Below are positions 37,201 to 45,425 of a stretch of DNA of 59,309 nt, in pieces (the first letter of the stretch is position 1; each line of letters begins with the position of its first letter). Where the stretch lies: assembly GCA_011088215.1 (NCBI GenBank), contig JAALKD010000015.1:1-59309 (forward strand), in the 5' to 3' direction. Source of the DNA: Sphingomonadales bacterium. Its GTDB lineage: Bacteria > Pseudomonadota > Alphaproteobacteria > Sphingomonadales > Kordiimonadaceae. The position numbers were made by a program, and so were the translations under genes. The notes under the pieces are model-generated. The model saw only the letters and a list, made by a program, of their open reading frames with translations. It did no database searches and was not told where the DNA came from.

Positions 37201-38384
37201 GCTGTGTCGCTGCCCGGTGTGTCAGAATCCACCTCGTTAATAATGATTGTCGCCGTTGGCCCACCAGTGGACTCGTTTGAAGCGCCTGGCGTTGGTGCCA
37301 AAGCGGCAAAGGCACCACTGCCGTCCGGGTTTCTTGCGACAGCGTCGTCAGCCTGTTGGCCGTTGCCGTTTTCGTCAGTCTGGATGGTTTCCCCAAAACC
37401 AGTCAGTAAGCCAACATCGTCCGCGTCGCCGGTACTATATACAACTACATCCAGCAGGTTTTCAGTTCTGATCGGTGTATCGTTGGGAAAATCTGCAGCA
37501 TCACCGGTGAACAGGGCCACCGCATCGGCGCCGTTTTGCAGAAAGCCGTCAGCCGTAACCAGGTCAACATCGGCAACAGCAGCATTGCCAACAACGAAAA
37601 AGCCATTTTCATCGGTAGTTTGACCGTCAAGATCAATCGCCAGATAAGACTGGTCGTCAGACCCATTGTAAAGCACGAGCACAAGACCATCGAGTGAGGA
37701 GTTGCCGACGCCGCCATCATACAGCTCAATAAATTCGGCTGTGTCGCCGCCGGGTGTGTCGGAATCCACTTCATTGATAGTGAAGACCGGTTCAATCGCA
37801 AACACCTGATTTGCTGTTCCTGGCGTGTTGATAGCCTCACCCTCGGTCGCTGTGTCTACGCCTAATCCCGGAATACCCTGGCCATCAAAATCATTGCGGA
37901 TAAAATCAGTTGTGGTGTCAGTATCCTGTCCATCCACTGCGCGGGAAAAGCCGCCAACCGCGAAAGAGCCGCCGCCGAAACCGGGCGTTAAGTCAATATC
38001 TGAATAGGCCAAATCGACAAGGTCACCATCACTCAATGCTACGCTGTCAAGAATACTGGCCCAGGGAGTGCTGTCCAAAGTGCCGTCGTTATCGACGTCC
38101 AAATCATCGCCAACCGAGCCGGTGAAGTCTGAGACAAGCACGTACGTACTTGTACCATTCTGAAAGGCACTATTTAAAAACCCTGACGCATAGAAACCGT
38201 CCGCGTCTGTCGTTCCAATTTGGAAACTGCTCAGAATATTGCCAGCGTTGGTGCCGTCGCCTTCGATTTCAATCAGTGTAAGATTGGAATAGTCTGTGTT
38301 TGGGTCGCCAAAAACCTCGAAGTATTCACTCGTATCCGCACCAGTATGGTTGCGAACAATTTCATTAATGACCGGTGTTGGCAT
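34266..38384 (-). CDS. Large secreted RTX nuclease: LTD repeats, OB-like domain, endonuclease/exonuclease/phosphatase domain, RTX tail
   Basis: The protein has 1372 residues from the ATG at 38384, which follows GGGGAG; an upstream in-frame ATG at 38489 is less likely. Domain order: lamin-tail-like (LTD) domains opening VINEIVRNH and, twice, INEVDSDTPG; an OB-like stretch (IYEIQGASHISSFVGQLV); a DNase I-type EEP nuclease domain with ASYNVLNLD, VIALQEVQD, NNHFTSKGG, VVLGDFNDF and GSDHDPI; at least ten GGxGxD-type calcium repeats; and a C-terminal type I secretion region (DLITDFEASDTIDLIAL). This layout matches extracellular nucleases such as ExeM/NucH. It probably degrades environmental DNA outside the cell. 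No ABC/HlyD exporter is in the window. LTD copies 2 and 3 share a 247-bp nearly identical DNA segment. Confidence 0.88.
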   Translation of the reverse strand: MPTPVINEIVRNHTGADTSEYFEVFGDPNTDYSNLTLIEIEGDGTNAGNILSSFQIGTTDADGFYASGFLNSAFQNGTSTYVLVSDFTGSVGDDLDVDNDGTLDSTPWASILDSVALSDGDLVDLAYSDIDLTPGFGGGSFAVGGFSRAVDGQDTDTTTDFIRNDFDGQGIPGLGVDTATEGEAINTPGTANQVFAIEPVFTINEVDSDTPGGDTAEFIELYDGGVGNSSLDGLVLVLYNGSDDQSYLAIDLDGQTTDENGFFVVGNAAVADVDLVTADGFLQNGADAVALFTGDAADFPNDTPIRTENLLDVVVYSTGDADDVGLLTGFGETIQTDENGNGQQADDAVARNPDGSGAFAALAPTPGASNESTGGPTATIIINEVDSDTPGSDTAEFIELYDGGEGNTSLDGLVLVLYNGSDDQSYLAIDLDGQTTDENGFFVVGNAAVADVDLVTADGFLQNGADAVALFTGDAADFPNDTPISTENLLDVVVYGTGDADDTGLLTGFGETVQADENGNGQQADEAVARNPDGSGDFIAQDPTPGVTNGSTGGGDPVEAAIYEIQGASHISSFVGQLVITTGIVTAVDDNGFYLQDPAGDGNSDTSDGIFVFTGSAPTVSVGDDVEVTGDVDESGFNDRLTVTRIDADSVTINSSGNPLPAAIVIGTSGITPPTEVIISADEITTPIDLSDPVDAAANLFDPSQDAIDFYESLEGMRVTVEDAIAVAPANGFGEIFTVANQGAGATGFNARGGVIATEGDLNPERIQIQIDGNVGPAPDISNVVTGDLLGDVTGVVTYNFGNFEVVATEISAPVAGDLQAEVTGLEGSEDQLTFASYNVLNLDPSDTEQIALIADQIVNNLLNPDVIALQEVQDNNGAASGTVASDQTLQALIDAIEAAGGPTYSFAVVDPVAENTQGGQPNGNIRVAYLFNDDRVDLVDGSLQALDEATLTDAGVSVPDAFNGSRIPLLAQFAFAGEVFTVINNHFTSKGGSDDLFGANHPAEENGDDRRAGQATALNEYVDSLLVTDPDANIVVLGDFNDFDFSTPLDIIEGGSGGDQILFNQVEEIAADDDRYTFIFQGNSQAIDQFLVTGNLADRTELDIVHVNADFQVRGSDHDPILGRITVQSDDPVLLVGDNEDNVLEGGSGGDTIEGRRGDDDLSGLAGDDIISGGRGQDTIDGGTGNDTLNGNRGADLVSGGSGDDHISGGRGSDILNGDGGDDTLMGDRGDDFLDGSGGNDLLRGERGVDTLLGGEGADTLQGGRGADQLSGNAGDDVLIGGRGADTLVGGAGADTLTGGRGGDRFVFNLGGGDDLITDFEASDTIDLIALETDFESLSITSVGSDLMISVGDLTILLQDTNAVTADDFLF
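36901..37147 (-). repeat. Near-identical intragenic duplication in the RTX nuclease, copy A
   Basis: This 247-bp segment matches 37438-37684 with only two mismatches by eye, at a spacing of 537 bp, while the flanking parts of the two LTD units have diverged more. It encodes the second half of an LTD domain. Recent gene conversion or repeat expansion is likely. Confidence 0.85.
37438..37684 (-). repeat. Near-identical intragenic duplication in the RTX nuclease, copy B
   Basis: Partner of 36901-37147 (two mismatches in 247 bp). Sequence just outside the block differs clearly between the two LTD domains, which marks the edges of the homogenised tract. Confidence 0.85.
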
Positions 38385-38925
38385 TTTAAGCTCCCCTATT
38401 CCAATGTTTGAATGCTGTTGATATGTTTCCTTAAAGATAAATCCTGACCATTTGATCAGGAATATCGAAAACCATATCAGTTTCTTCAAATTATTAAAGT
38501 AAATTTAACTCTTATTAGTAGAGTAAATACATCTTTAATGGGAAATTACGCTCAGATCACTATCGCCGGATTGCCAATCTCGTAAGAAGGTTTTCCGTTA
38601 ATTTAGTCCAGTGTTCGGCAGCACCACAGGCGAATAGGAATATTTGGAAAGTTCGGCCCCGTTTCACATGTCGTAAGCCAGTGATGCCGTCACCAAGGCA
38701 CGCTTCCGGCCAATAAGCGGACTCTCGCTACAATGTCTTAGGATGAGTCCCACTGATCTTTAAGTATACACACTAGGCTCATAACCGGAAAATTGCAAAT
38801 TCAACCCCTGTCCATGACTGCCCACGTTTCGTGTTGTTTTACCTTTTTGAAATCAATAATATACCTTCCACTCTAGGCACACATAACTTCTGAACTATGT
38901 ATGTACCGAAACGGCAGAGGATCTA
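38385..38925. other. Divergent promoter region between the RTX nuclease and fecI
   Basis: About 540 bases lie between the two starts. The half nearer the nuclease is AT-rich and carries its GGGGAG ribosome binding site. The rest has no convincing open frame, hairpin or repeat that I can support. Promoters for both genes should lie here, but I cannot place -35/-10 boxes with confidence. Confidence 0.45.
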
Positions 38926-39444
38926 TTGACGACAATAATAAAAGCTCAGCTTTTGAACACGTTCCTGGAAAAGAGAACCGAGGTCAGGCTTTTTTTGATT
39001 TCTCGTTTTCGTGACGTGGATTTGGCCGAAGATGTCCTGCAGGAAGTGTATTTCAAAATCGACCGCATCAGTAGCAAACAAAATATCATCAACCAGAACG
39101 CCTATTTGTATCGTACAGCGTATAATTTGGCGATGGATATGCGCAAACAGGCACAAAGACGCGCGACCCGGGATCATAACTGGCAGGAAACCAGAGCACT
39201 CCAATCATCGTCTTATGATAAACAACCAGATGAAAAACTGGACCAGCAGAGAAAAATACTGAAGATTGCGGAAGAATTGAAACGATTGCCTCCACAGTGT
39301 CGCAACGTGTTTCAGGCGCATAAATTCGAAGGCCTCAGTCACCGCGAAGTCGCGGCAAAATTCAATATATCGCGCAGTACGGTTGAAAAACATATCAGCA
39401 AGGCATTTAAGCACTTACTTCTCAACCTGAAGGACACAAGCTAA
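38926..39444 (+). CDS. FecI-like ECF sigma factor
   Basis: This 172-residue protein is an ECF sigma factor of the FecI group. Region 2 is at about residues 15-75 (FRDVDLAEDVLQEVYFKI, AYLYRTAYNLAMDMRKQ), and region 4 is at about 115-165 (LPPQCRNVFQAHKFEGLSHREVAAKFNISRSTVEKHISKA, quoted here in outline). The TTG start at 38926 is supported by AGAGG six bases upstream. FecR and an STN-type TonB receptor follow directly, the classic cell-surface signalling set. In such sets the receptor senses its ligand and signals through FecR to release the sigma factor. It probably activates the receptor and perhaps the downstream protease gene. Confidence 0.9.
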   Translation: MTTIIKAQLLNTFLEKRTEVRLFLISRFRDVDLAEDVLQEVYFKIDRISSKQNIINQNAYLYRTAYNLAMDMRKQAQRRATRDHNWQETRALQSSSYDKQPDEKLDQQRKILKIAEELKRLPPQCRNVFQAHKFEGLSHREVAAKFNISRSTVEKHISKAFKHLLLNLKDTS

Positions 39445-39568
39445 CAACAGTCGGATCGAAGTATGAAAAACACAATGGTACATAAATTTGGAGATAGCGG
39501 TTTTTCGCCTTTGGCGTCGTCTTGTATGCAAATACCGTGGTGTTACCGGAGTTAATGGACAGCCAAAT

Positions 39569-40654
39569 ATGGTCGCGCAAGATAACATAAAGATTGATGA
39601 TGCTGTTCTGGAGCAAGCTTACAGCTGGCATAGGCGTGTCGAACGCGATACTGCAGAGGCCGATGAAGGCATTTGGCTTGCTTATGCAGAATGGCTTAAC
39701 GCTGACGAAATGCATCAGGCTGCGGCCGATTACGTTGAAACAACGCTGAATTTTGTTGACGACAATACCGAAGCTGTTGCCGACAAGCTCCATGATACCG
39801 ATGTATTGACAGCAAGCCACCTTGGAAACGACGGCGGGCCGATTGCTGAAAATACAGTTGTTCGTGCGGAAAATCGTTTCCGAAAACCATCAATGTGGGC
39901 AGCGATAACCGCGATTGCTGCCAGTTTTATTTTTGCACTAGTAAACTTGACCAACCTTACGGGCCACGAAAATTTCGTGCGTGAATATCAAACAGAACCC
40001 GGTCAGCATCAATTTGTGTCGCTTGAAGACGGGTCCAATATTCACCTGAATACGCAGAGCAAACTAACAGTAACGTTTGCACAGGCCGAACGCCGTGTGG
40101 ATATGGGTTATGGTGAAGCGCTGTTTGAAGTCGCGCACGATGGAGAGCGCCCATTCATCGTATCGGTCGCAGGCAGAGACGTGCGCGTAGTGGGAACAAA
40201 GTTCAATATTCGACGCTTCAACCGAAAATTGACTGTAACAGTAACCGAAGGGGTGGTTGATGTTGTTGAAGGTGCAGACGCAGAGAAATCCTCGAACAAG
40301 AGTGAAGATCATATTGTAGAACCAATAAGACTCATCGCAGGGATTCAGTTGGTTCATGATGAACAAACCGCCGTCAGCATCATACAACAAGTTGACGCAG
40401 AGGCTTTTACAAGTTGGCGTGGTGATGTTTTGTCATACGAGGACGTTCCCCTAACAGACGTAATCAATGATATCGAGCGCTACATAGACATTCCAGTTGT
40501 GCGCAAAGGTGACCTCTCTGGCACGAAGTTTACAGGTATTCTCAACATGACTGACCCAATAGCAAGCTTCGGTCTGATTGCTGATATTTTACCAGTTGCA
40601 GTGACCATAACATCTGAGCGGATTATTGTTCGTGCCTGCGATGGTTGTCAGTGA
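39569..40654 (+). CDS. FecR-family anti-sigma/sensor protein
   Basis: The protein has about 361 residues from the ATG at 39569, which has GGAC upstream; a TTG at 39488 in the same frame is a less likely start. It shows the FecR order: a cytosolic N-terminal DUF4880 segment (AYSWHRRVERD ... IWLAYAEWLNADEMHQAAADY), one membrane helix (AAITAIAASFIFALVNL), a FecR domain (LEDGSNIHLNTQSKLTVTF, GEALFEVAHDGERPFIV, VVGTKFNIR), and a C-terminal DUF4974/STN-like domain (GDVLSYEDVPLTDVINDIERY). It transmits the receptor signal from the periplasm to the FecI-type sigma factor encoded just upstream. The three-gene order fecI-fecR-receptor supports the role. Confidence 0.9.
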   Translation: MVAQDNIKIDDAVLEQAYSWHRRVERDTAEADEGIWLAYAEWLNADEMHQAAADYVETTLNFVDDNTEAVADKLHDTDVLTASHLGNDGGPIAENTVVRAENRFRKPSMWAAITAIAASFIFALVNLTNLTGHENFVREYQTEPGQHQFVSLEDGSNIHLNTQSKLTVTFAQAERRVDMGYGEALFEVAHDGERPFIVSVAGRDVRVVGTKFNIRRFNRKLTVTVTEGVVDVVEGADAEKSSNKSEDHIVEPIRLIAGIQLVHDEQTAVSIIQQVDAEAFTSWRGDVLSYEDVPLTDVINDIERYIDIPVVRKGDLSGTKFTGILNMTDPIASFGLIADILPVAVTITSERIIVRACDGCQ

Positions 40655-40722
40655 TCTCATTACCATACTAAAGTACGTAGGTTCGTTTCTTGTGGTGCGA
40701 CAAGATCATTTCAGGAGCCTGC

Positions 40723-43191
40723 ATGTCTGTTTCCCGCTTCTTGGTTGTGATGGCCGCTTCAGCGTTAGTTCTTGCGGTTGTTTGCGTGCCGACTGTCAGA
40801 GCACAGGATGACGGTCCGGTTAACTTTGACATCGCCAGCCAGTCGATTGCTAAGGCGCTTATCACTTATGCCATTCAAGCAAAGCTTTCGATAGCCATGC
40901 CAAAGGCGCTGTCGTACCGCGACGGCAAAACGCCGACTCTTAAAGGGCGTTATCTACGAACTGAAGCGCTTGAGAGAATGCTCCGGGGAACCGGGTTTTC
41001 CTTTGAGCTAGTGAATAACCGCTCCGTTCGTGTTTTCCGGATGCCGCCGCCGATTGTCGAGGTCATTGCTCCGACCAACCCTGGATCGGAGCCTCCGCAA
41101 ATAGAGGAAATTTTGGTAACCTCACTGCTGCGCCCGGATATAGCGCATAAATTGCCTTACTCGGTCACAAGCGTGAGATTGGATGACAGTTTCGGGATTG
41201 GAACCAACGAAACCTTCAACGTCGCCAGAAAGGTCGCAAGCCTTCATGCCCTTCAGCAAGGCAACGGCCAAACCAAGTTGCTGATCCGCGGTTTATCAGA
41301 TGGTGCTTTGGCAGGGCGATCACAGGCCCTCGTGGGCACTTACATAGATGGTTCGCAGATATCCCAAAACGGGCCTGAACCAAACCTGCGTCTCGTAGAT
41401 ATTAACCGACTGGAGATTTTGCGGGGACCCCAGGGAACATTATATGGTTCAGGGGCCTTGAGCGGATTGTACCGCATCGTTACCAACAAACCTGATACGG
41501 ACAATTTTGGCCTGAGCGCAACCGCTTCTTTTGCGGTTACACAGTCGGGCGATCCGTCGCAGGCTGTATCATCAACTGTGAATATACCTGTCATTGCAAA
41601 CCGGCTTGCATTGCGGGCTGTGGGTTTTTATGAAAACAATGGTGGGTTTGTTGACGAGCTGGGATTAGAACAGGACGGAATTGACAGCCGGTCCGACGTC
41701 AACTCCTCGGAGGTATGGGGCGGACGCGTTTCTGCTGGTTTAGAACTGGACAAATGGTCCCTTACACTCAGCGGTATTTTCCAGAATATTGAGGCGTCTG
41801 ACAGCAGCTATTTTTTACCAAGCTTGGGGCGCTTCGCGCGTGCCAACAGTTTTCCCGAGCCCAATAAGGATTTGTTCCGGCAACTCAATGCCAATCTGGA
41901 GGTTGATCTGGGGTGGGCTGATTTTTCCTCGGACATTTCTTTCGTACGTCGCACATTCGATGAAATTGTAGATGCGACAAGCGTCGAACTGGAATTCATC
42001 GATACTACGGAATCCAACCTGCTGCTGGAACGTTTGACAACCGATCGCAATTTGGAAACAGTCAGCGTTGAAACGCACCTAAAAAGTAAACCGGGTGAAC
42101 GGCTGGAGTGGATTTTGGGCACCTACTATGCGCTCCGCCGTGAAAACTTACGATACCAGTTGAATGCTGCCAATAACGTCATATCGTACGACGAAGGCCT
42201 TAACGAAGAGCAGATGGAGTACGCTTTGTTCGGTGAGGCAACCTATTTTCTACGTGAAAAGCTGTCGGTTACAGCAGGGGTGCGAGGATTCACATATAAT
42301 ACTGACGCCATAGACACCGCTTCCGGCGCGCTGCTCTTCGAAGAAACAACCTTGGAAGGCAAGCAAAAACAAACCGGATTAACGCCAAAAGCTGTACTCT
42401 CCTATCATCCCGATGATACCGTGATGGTTTACCTACAGTATTCGCAAGGATACCGCCTTGGGGGGATTAACATTGAGGGTCCAAATGCTTTGCTGTCCAA
42501 CGCGCCTGAAGCATCGGACACTATTCTGGAAAATTTCGCGTCCGACCGTCTGAATAGTTTTGAACTAGGGTACAAACATCAAAGCGTTGATAGGAAGTTT
42601 GCGATCAATGCAGCGGCCTTTTACGCAGATTGGTCCAACATTCAGGCGAGAGAGTTTGACGATATCGGCCTGCCTCTTGTCGCAAACATTGGTGACGCTC
42701 GTATATACGGTGCTGAACTGGACGTCCTGTTAAGGCCCTGGCAGAACGTTCAGCTTAAGGGCAATGTTGCATACAGCAAGTCTGATATCGTGAACCCAAC
42801 TGCCGCACTCGGAACAATGCGCGGTGATAATTTGCCTGCAGCACCGCGTTTTGGCACCGGATTTTCCGTTAATATTGACGCTTCGCTTACAGACAATATT
42901 CTTACCAACCTCATCGTTGATTATTCCTATACTGATGGCAGCAGGTTGTTTTTTGATCAGCAGGCAAGTCAAACCATTGAAGCGTATCATTTTGTTAATC
43001 TGCAGGCGTCTATGTACTGGCGACAGTTCAGGCTTACTCTATTTGTCACCAACTTGCTGGACAGCCGAGATAATATCTTCGCTTTCGGAAACCCATTCGT
43101 TTCGCCGATCGATACAACTGGTCAGGACGAATCTTTCAGCGTTTCGCCGCGCCCAAGGTCGATCGGACTCGATATCGGATACCGATTCTAA
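40723..43191 (+). CDS. TonB-dependent receptor with N-terminal STN signalling domain (FecA type)
   Basis: The protein has 822 residues from the ATG at 40723, which is preceded by AGGAG; an upstream TTG at 40690 lacks such a site. A signal peptide (ending VRAQD) is followed by an STN domain (FDIASQSIAKALITYAIQAKLSI, LKGRYLRTEALERMLRGTGF), the part that contacts FecR. Next come a TonB box region (PQIEEILVTSLLR), a plug with RLEILRGPQGTLYGSG, and a 22-strand barrel ending DIGYRF. Together with FecI and FecR it forms a ligand-sensing uptake system. The ligand is unknown: the family imports ferric siderophores but also sugars and peptides. The adjacent secreted protease hints at protein- or haem-derived nutrients, which is inference. 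Confidence 0.9.
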   Translation: MSVSRFLVVMAASALVLAVVCVPTVRAQDDGPVNFDIASQSIAKALITYAIQAKLSIAMPKALSYRDGKTPTLKGRYLRTEALERMLRGTGFSFELVNNRSVRVFRMPPPIVEVIAPTNPGSEPPQIEEILVTSLLRPDIAHKLPYSVTSVRLDDSFGIGTNETFNVARKVASLHALQQGNGQTKLLIRGLSDGALAGRSQALVGTYIDGSQISQNGPEPNLRLVDINRLEILRGPQGTLYGSGALSGLYRIVTNKPDTDNFGLSATASFAVTQSGDPSQAVSSTVNIPVIANRLALRAVGFYENNGGFVDELGLEQDGIDSRSDVNSSEVWGGRVSAGLELDKWSLTLSGIFQNIEASDSSYFLPSLGRFARANSFPEPNKDLFRQLNANLEVDLGWADFSSDISFVRRTFDEIVDATSVELEFIDTTESNLLLERLTTDRNLETVSVETHLKSKPGERLEWILGTYYALRRENLRYQLNAANNVISYDEGLNEEQMEYALFGEATYFLREKLSVTAGVRGFTYNTDAIDTASGALLFEETTLEGKQKQTGLTPKAVLSYHPDDTVMVYLQYSQGYRLGGINIEGPNALLSNAPEASDTILENFASDRLNSFELGYKHQSVDRKFAINAAAFYADWSNIQAREFDDIGLPLVANIGDARIYGAELDVLLRPWQNVQLKGNVAYSKSDIVNPTAALGTMRGDNLPAAPRFGTGFSVNIDASLTDNILTNLIVDYSYTDGSRLFFDQQASQTIEAYHFVNLQASMYWRQFRLTLFVTNLLDSRDNIFAFGNPFVSPIDTTGQDESFSVSPRPRSIGLDIGYRF

Positions 43192-43214
43192 ATAAAAAAT
43201 CTTGCGATCGAATA

Positions 43215-43230
43215 GCGGTGTTTCCACCGC
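43215..43230 (+). repeat. Hairpin between the receptor and protease genes
   Basis: GCGGTG-TTTC-CACCGC is a perfect 6-bp stem with a 4-base loop, 24 bases after the receptor stop. Only a weak pyrimidine tract (GTCGTCTTTCTT) follows, so partial termination or mRNA processing is possible. Confidence 0.45.
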
Positions 43231-43307
43231 GGCGTCGTCTTTCTTCAAAATGCCCAGCATGAAGGCTCTTGAAATGGCCACATGCGCCTTGATGAAGGAA
43301 AAGACAG

Positions 43308-45254
43308 ATGCAACAAGACAGTTCCCGTGCCTCCGATACCATTGGTCAAACCGGCAACATCCAGATTGATGGTTTGTTTACAGGTTTTAAATGGGCCGCT
43401 GATTCCGGCGCCAATACCACGACATTAACGTTCGGCTTTCCTAGTGCGGCAAGCCAGTTCGATGGTTATGGCGAAGGTGAAGAAACTTCAAACAACTTCC
43501 AGGGATTAACCGATTTCCAACAGAATTACACGCGGGGCCTGTTTGATTTTCTTGGCAAGGTGACCAACCTGCGGTTTGAAGAGCGTAGTGGCGACAAAGC
43601 TGGCGAGGCAGCGATCCGATTTGGCTGGACAGAAGACAGTGACGCAGGAACCGTAGCCTTTGCCTATGTTCCAGGCACTCATCCTGCGGATGGTGATGTT
43701 TGGTTAAACTCAAAGTCTTTCAATCAGGCAAGCACAGTGGTTTCTGATGATGAGGTCGGCGTAATCATGCATGAACTAGGGCATGCACTTGGCCTGAAGC
43801 ATCCGCATGACGTGGAAAATGGTTTTGAGAAACTGCCGACAGAGTTTGACGGTCCGGAGTATACGTCGCTTACCTACAACTATTCCACAGAGTTTCCCGA
43901 CGCGGTCCAGTCGGACTTATTACCACAATCCTATATGTGGTTCGATATTCAAGCCCTGCAGAAACTTTACGGCAAAAATGAAACTGCGACTGCTGGTGCT
44001 GACAAATATGATTTTGACCTGGCCGCGCGCCACTATCTGACAATATGGGATGCTGGTGGTATCGATTCAATCACTGTCAAAAACGGATCTGCCAACCTGA
44101 ATATTGATCTCACGCCGGGCACATGGAGCGACATTGGCACGCGCGTAACTTTCCAAACCGAATCTGGCGCTGAAAAGGTTAAAACCAAAACACTATTCAT
44201 TGCGCCGGACACAGTTGTTGAAAATGCCATGGGCGCCGGCGGCAATGACAAGATCACAGGCAATGATGCCGCAAATCGCCTTCTTGGCGGCGAAGGCAAT
44301 GACACGCTGAGCGGCGGTAAAGGCAATGATGTAATACGTGGTGACAAGGGCAGTGACCGAGTGTCTGGCGGCGATGGCAATGATCAAGCGTTTGCCGGCG
44401 CGGGCGATCAGGGTAATGACACGGTTGAGGGCAATAGCGGAAATGACACACTCGGCGGCGGTGCCGGCGATGACATGATTGTTGGAGGCGATTACACGAA
44501 TAGCAATAGCAGCGCTAAAGCGGGCAATGATGTCTTATATGGTGGTGCCGGCAATGATCATCTGGTTGCAGGGTCATACAACAATGCAACAAATTCGGTC
44601 GTGAATGTGGATTCCAGCGAAAACACCCTTTATGCCGGGACAGGAAATGACACGCTAGACGGCGACAACGGCAAGGACACACTCGGAGGTGGTGCCGGAA
44701 ACGATAATATCAATGGCGGTGCCGGTGATGATGTTATCTACGGCGGAGCTGGTAAGACCGTCGACAATAATGACATGATTAGTGCAGGCTCGGGAAACGA
44801 TGTTGTTTTTTCAGGAGCAGGTGATGATCGGACCAACGGTGACGACGGTGCAGACACACTCTTTGGCGGCGGCGGTAATGATATGCTTGATGGCGGGGCG
44901 GGAAACGATACGCTTTTCGGAGGAAGTGGTGCTGACACACTTGTCGGGGGCGACGGAAATGACAATATTAATGGTGGCGCCGATAACGATATCCTGACCG
45001 GCGGCAACGGGGCAGATACCTTCAAGTTTGCCACCGATCATGGTGATGACACCATTACTGACTTTGATACCGCGATAGATCGGCTGGACTTGAGTGCCAC
45101 GACTACAGATTTCCAGTCGTTAGCCGATGTGAATGCCGCAGCGCAGGTCACGTCTGCAAACGGTGTTAGTGGATTATTGATCAACACCGGTGGAGGCGAC
45201 AGCATCTTTCTGGAGAATGTGAATTCTGTCAATAACTTGTCTGTTGATTTCTAA
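43308..45254 (+). CDS. Secreted RTX metalloprotease, serralysin-like (M10B)
   Basis: This 648-residue protein has the zinc-protease signature H155-E-L-G-H159-A-L-G-L-K-H165 in a serralysin-type catalytic domain (residues 20-240). RTX calcium repeats follow (GGEGNDTLSGGKGNDVI-type, about residues 305-570), and then a C-terminal secretion domain (DTITDFDTAIDRLDLSAT). It lacks a Sec signal, as expected for type I secretion, and its exporter is not in the window. The Met-turn, normally S-x-M-S-Y, reads S187-L-T-Y190, with Leu in place of Met. The start at 43308 has AAGGAAAAG upstream. It lies 116 bases after the FecA-type receptor on the same strand, so it may be under the same sigma factor. Role: extracellular protein degradation. 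Confidence 0.88.
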   Translation: MQQDSSRASDTIGQTGNIQIDGLFTGFKWAADSGANTTTLTFGFPSAASQFDGYGEGEETSNNFQGLTDFQQNYTRGLFDFLGKVTNLRFEERSGDKAGEAAIRFGWTEDSDAGTVAFAYVPGTHPADGDVWLNSKSFNQASTVVSDDEVGVIMHELGHALGLKHPHDVENGFEKLPTEFDGPEYTSLTYNYSTEFPDAVQSDLLPQSYMWFDIQALQKLYGKNETATAGADKYDFDLAARHYLTIWDAGGIDSITVKNGSANLNIDLTPGTWSDIGTRVTFQTESGAEKVKTKTLFIAPDTVVENAMGAGGNDKITGNDAANRLLGGEGNDTLSGGKGNDVIRGDKGSDRVSGGDGNDQAFAGAGDQGNDTVEGNSGNDTLGGGAGDDMIVGGDYTNSNSSAKAGNDVLYGGAGNDHLVAGSYNNATNSVVNVDSSENTLYAGTGNDTLDGDNGKDTLGGGAGNDNINGGAGDDVIYGGAGKTVDNNDMISAGSGNDVVFSGAGDDRTNGDDGADTLFGGGGNDMLDGGAGNDTLFGGSGADTLVGGDGNDNINGGADNDILTGGNGADTFKFATDHGDDTITDFDTAIDRLDLSATTTDFQSLADVNAAAQVTSANGVSGLLINTGGGDSIFLENVNSVNNLSVDF

Positions 45255-45425
45255 GTGGGCAGGTTGGTTATTGGTAACGTGTTATGGTGACCAGCTTGAA
45301 ACGCTTGTTATTTGGTTTGCGGCTATGTTTGTCGAAACTCCACGGAGTTCAATCGCATAGCTTCAAATCTTCCTCAATTCCGGCGTAATTTATATTAGTA
45401 ACTTTGAAGCGACAGAGAAGTAATA

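Noticed and set aside
35006..37840. Several long frames in both other phases of the RTX nuclease
   Set aside because: They follow from the repeated Asp/Gly-rich codons of the real gene and lack starts or homology; the repeated frames at 36895 and 37445 mirror the duplicated LTD block.
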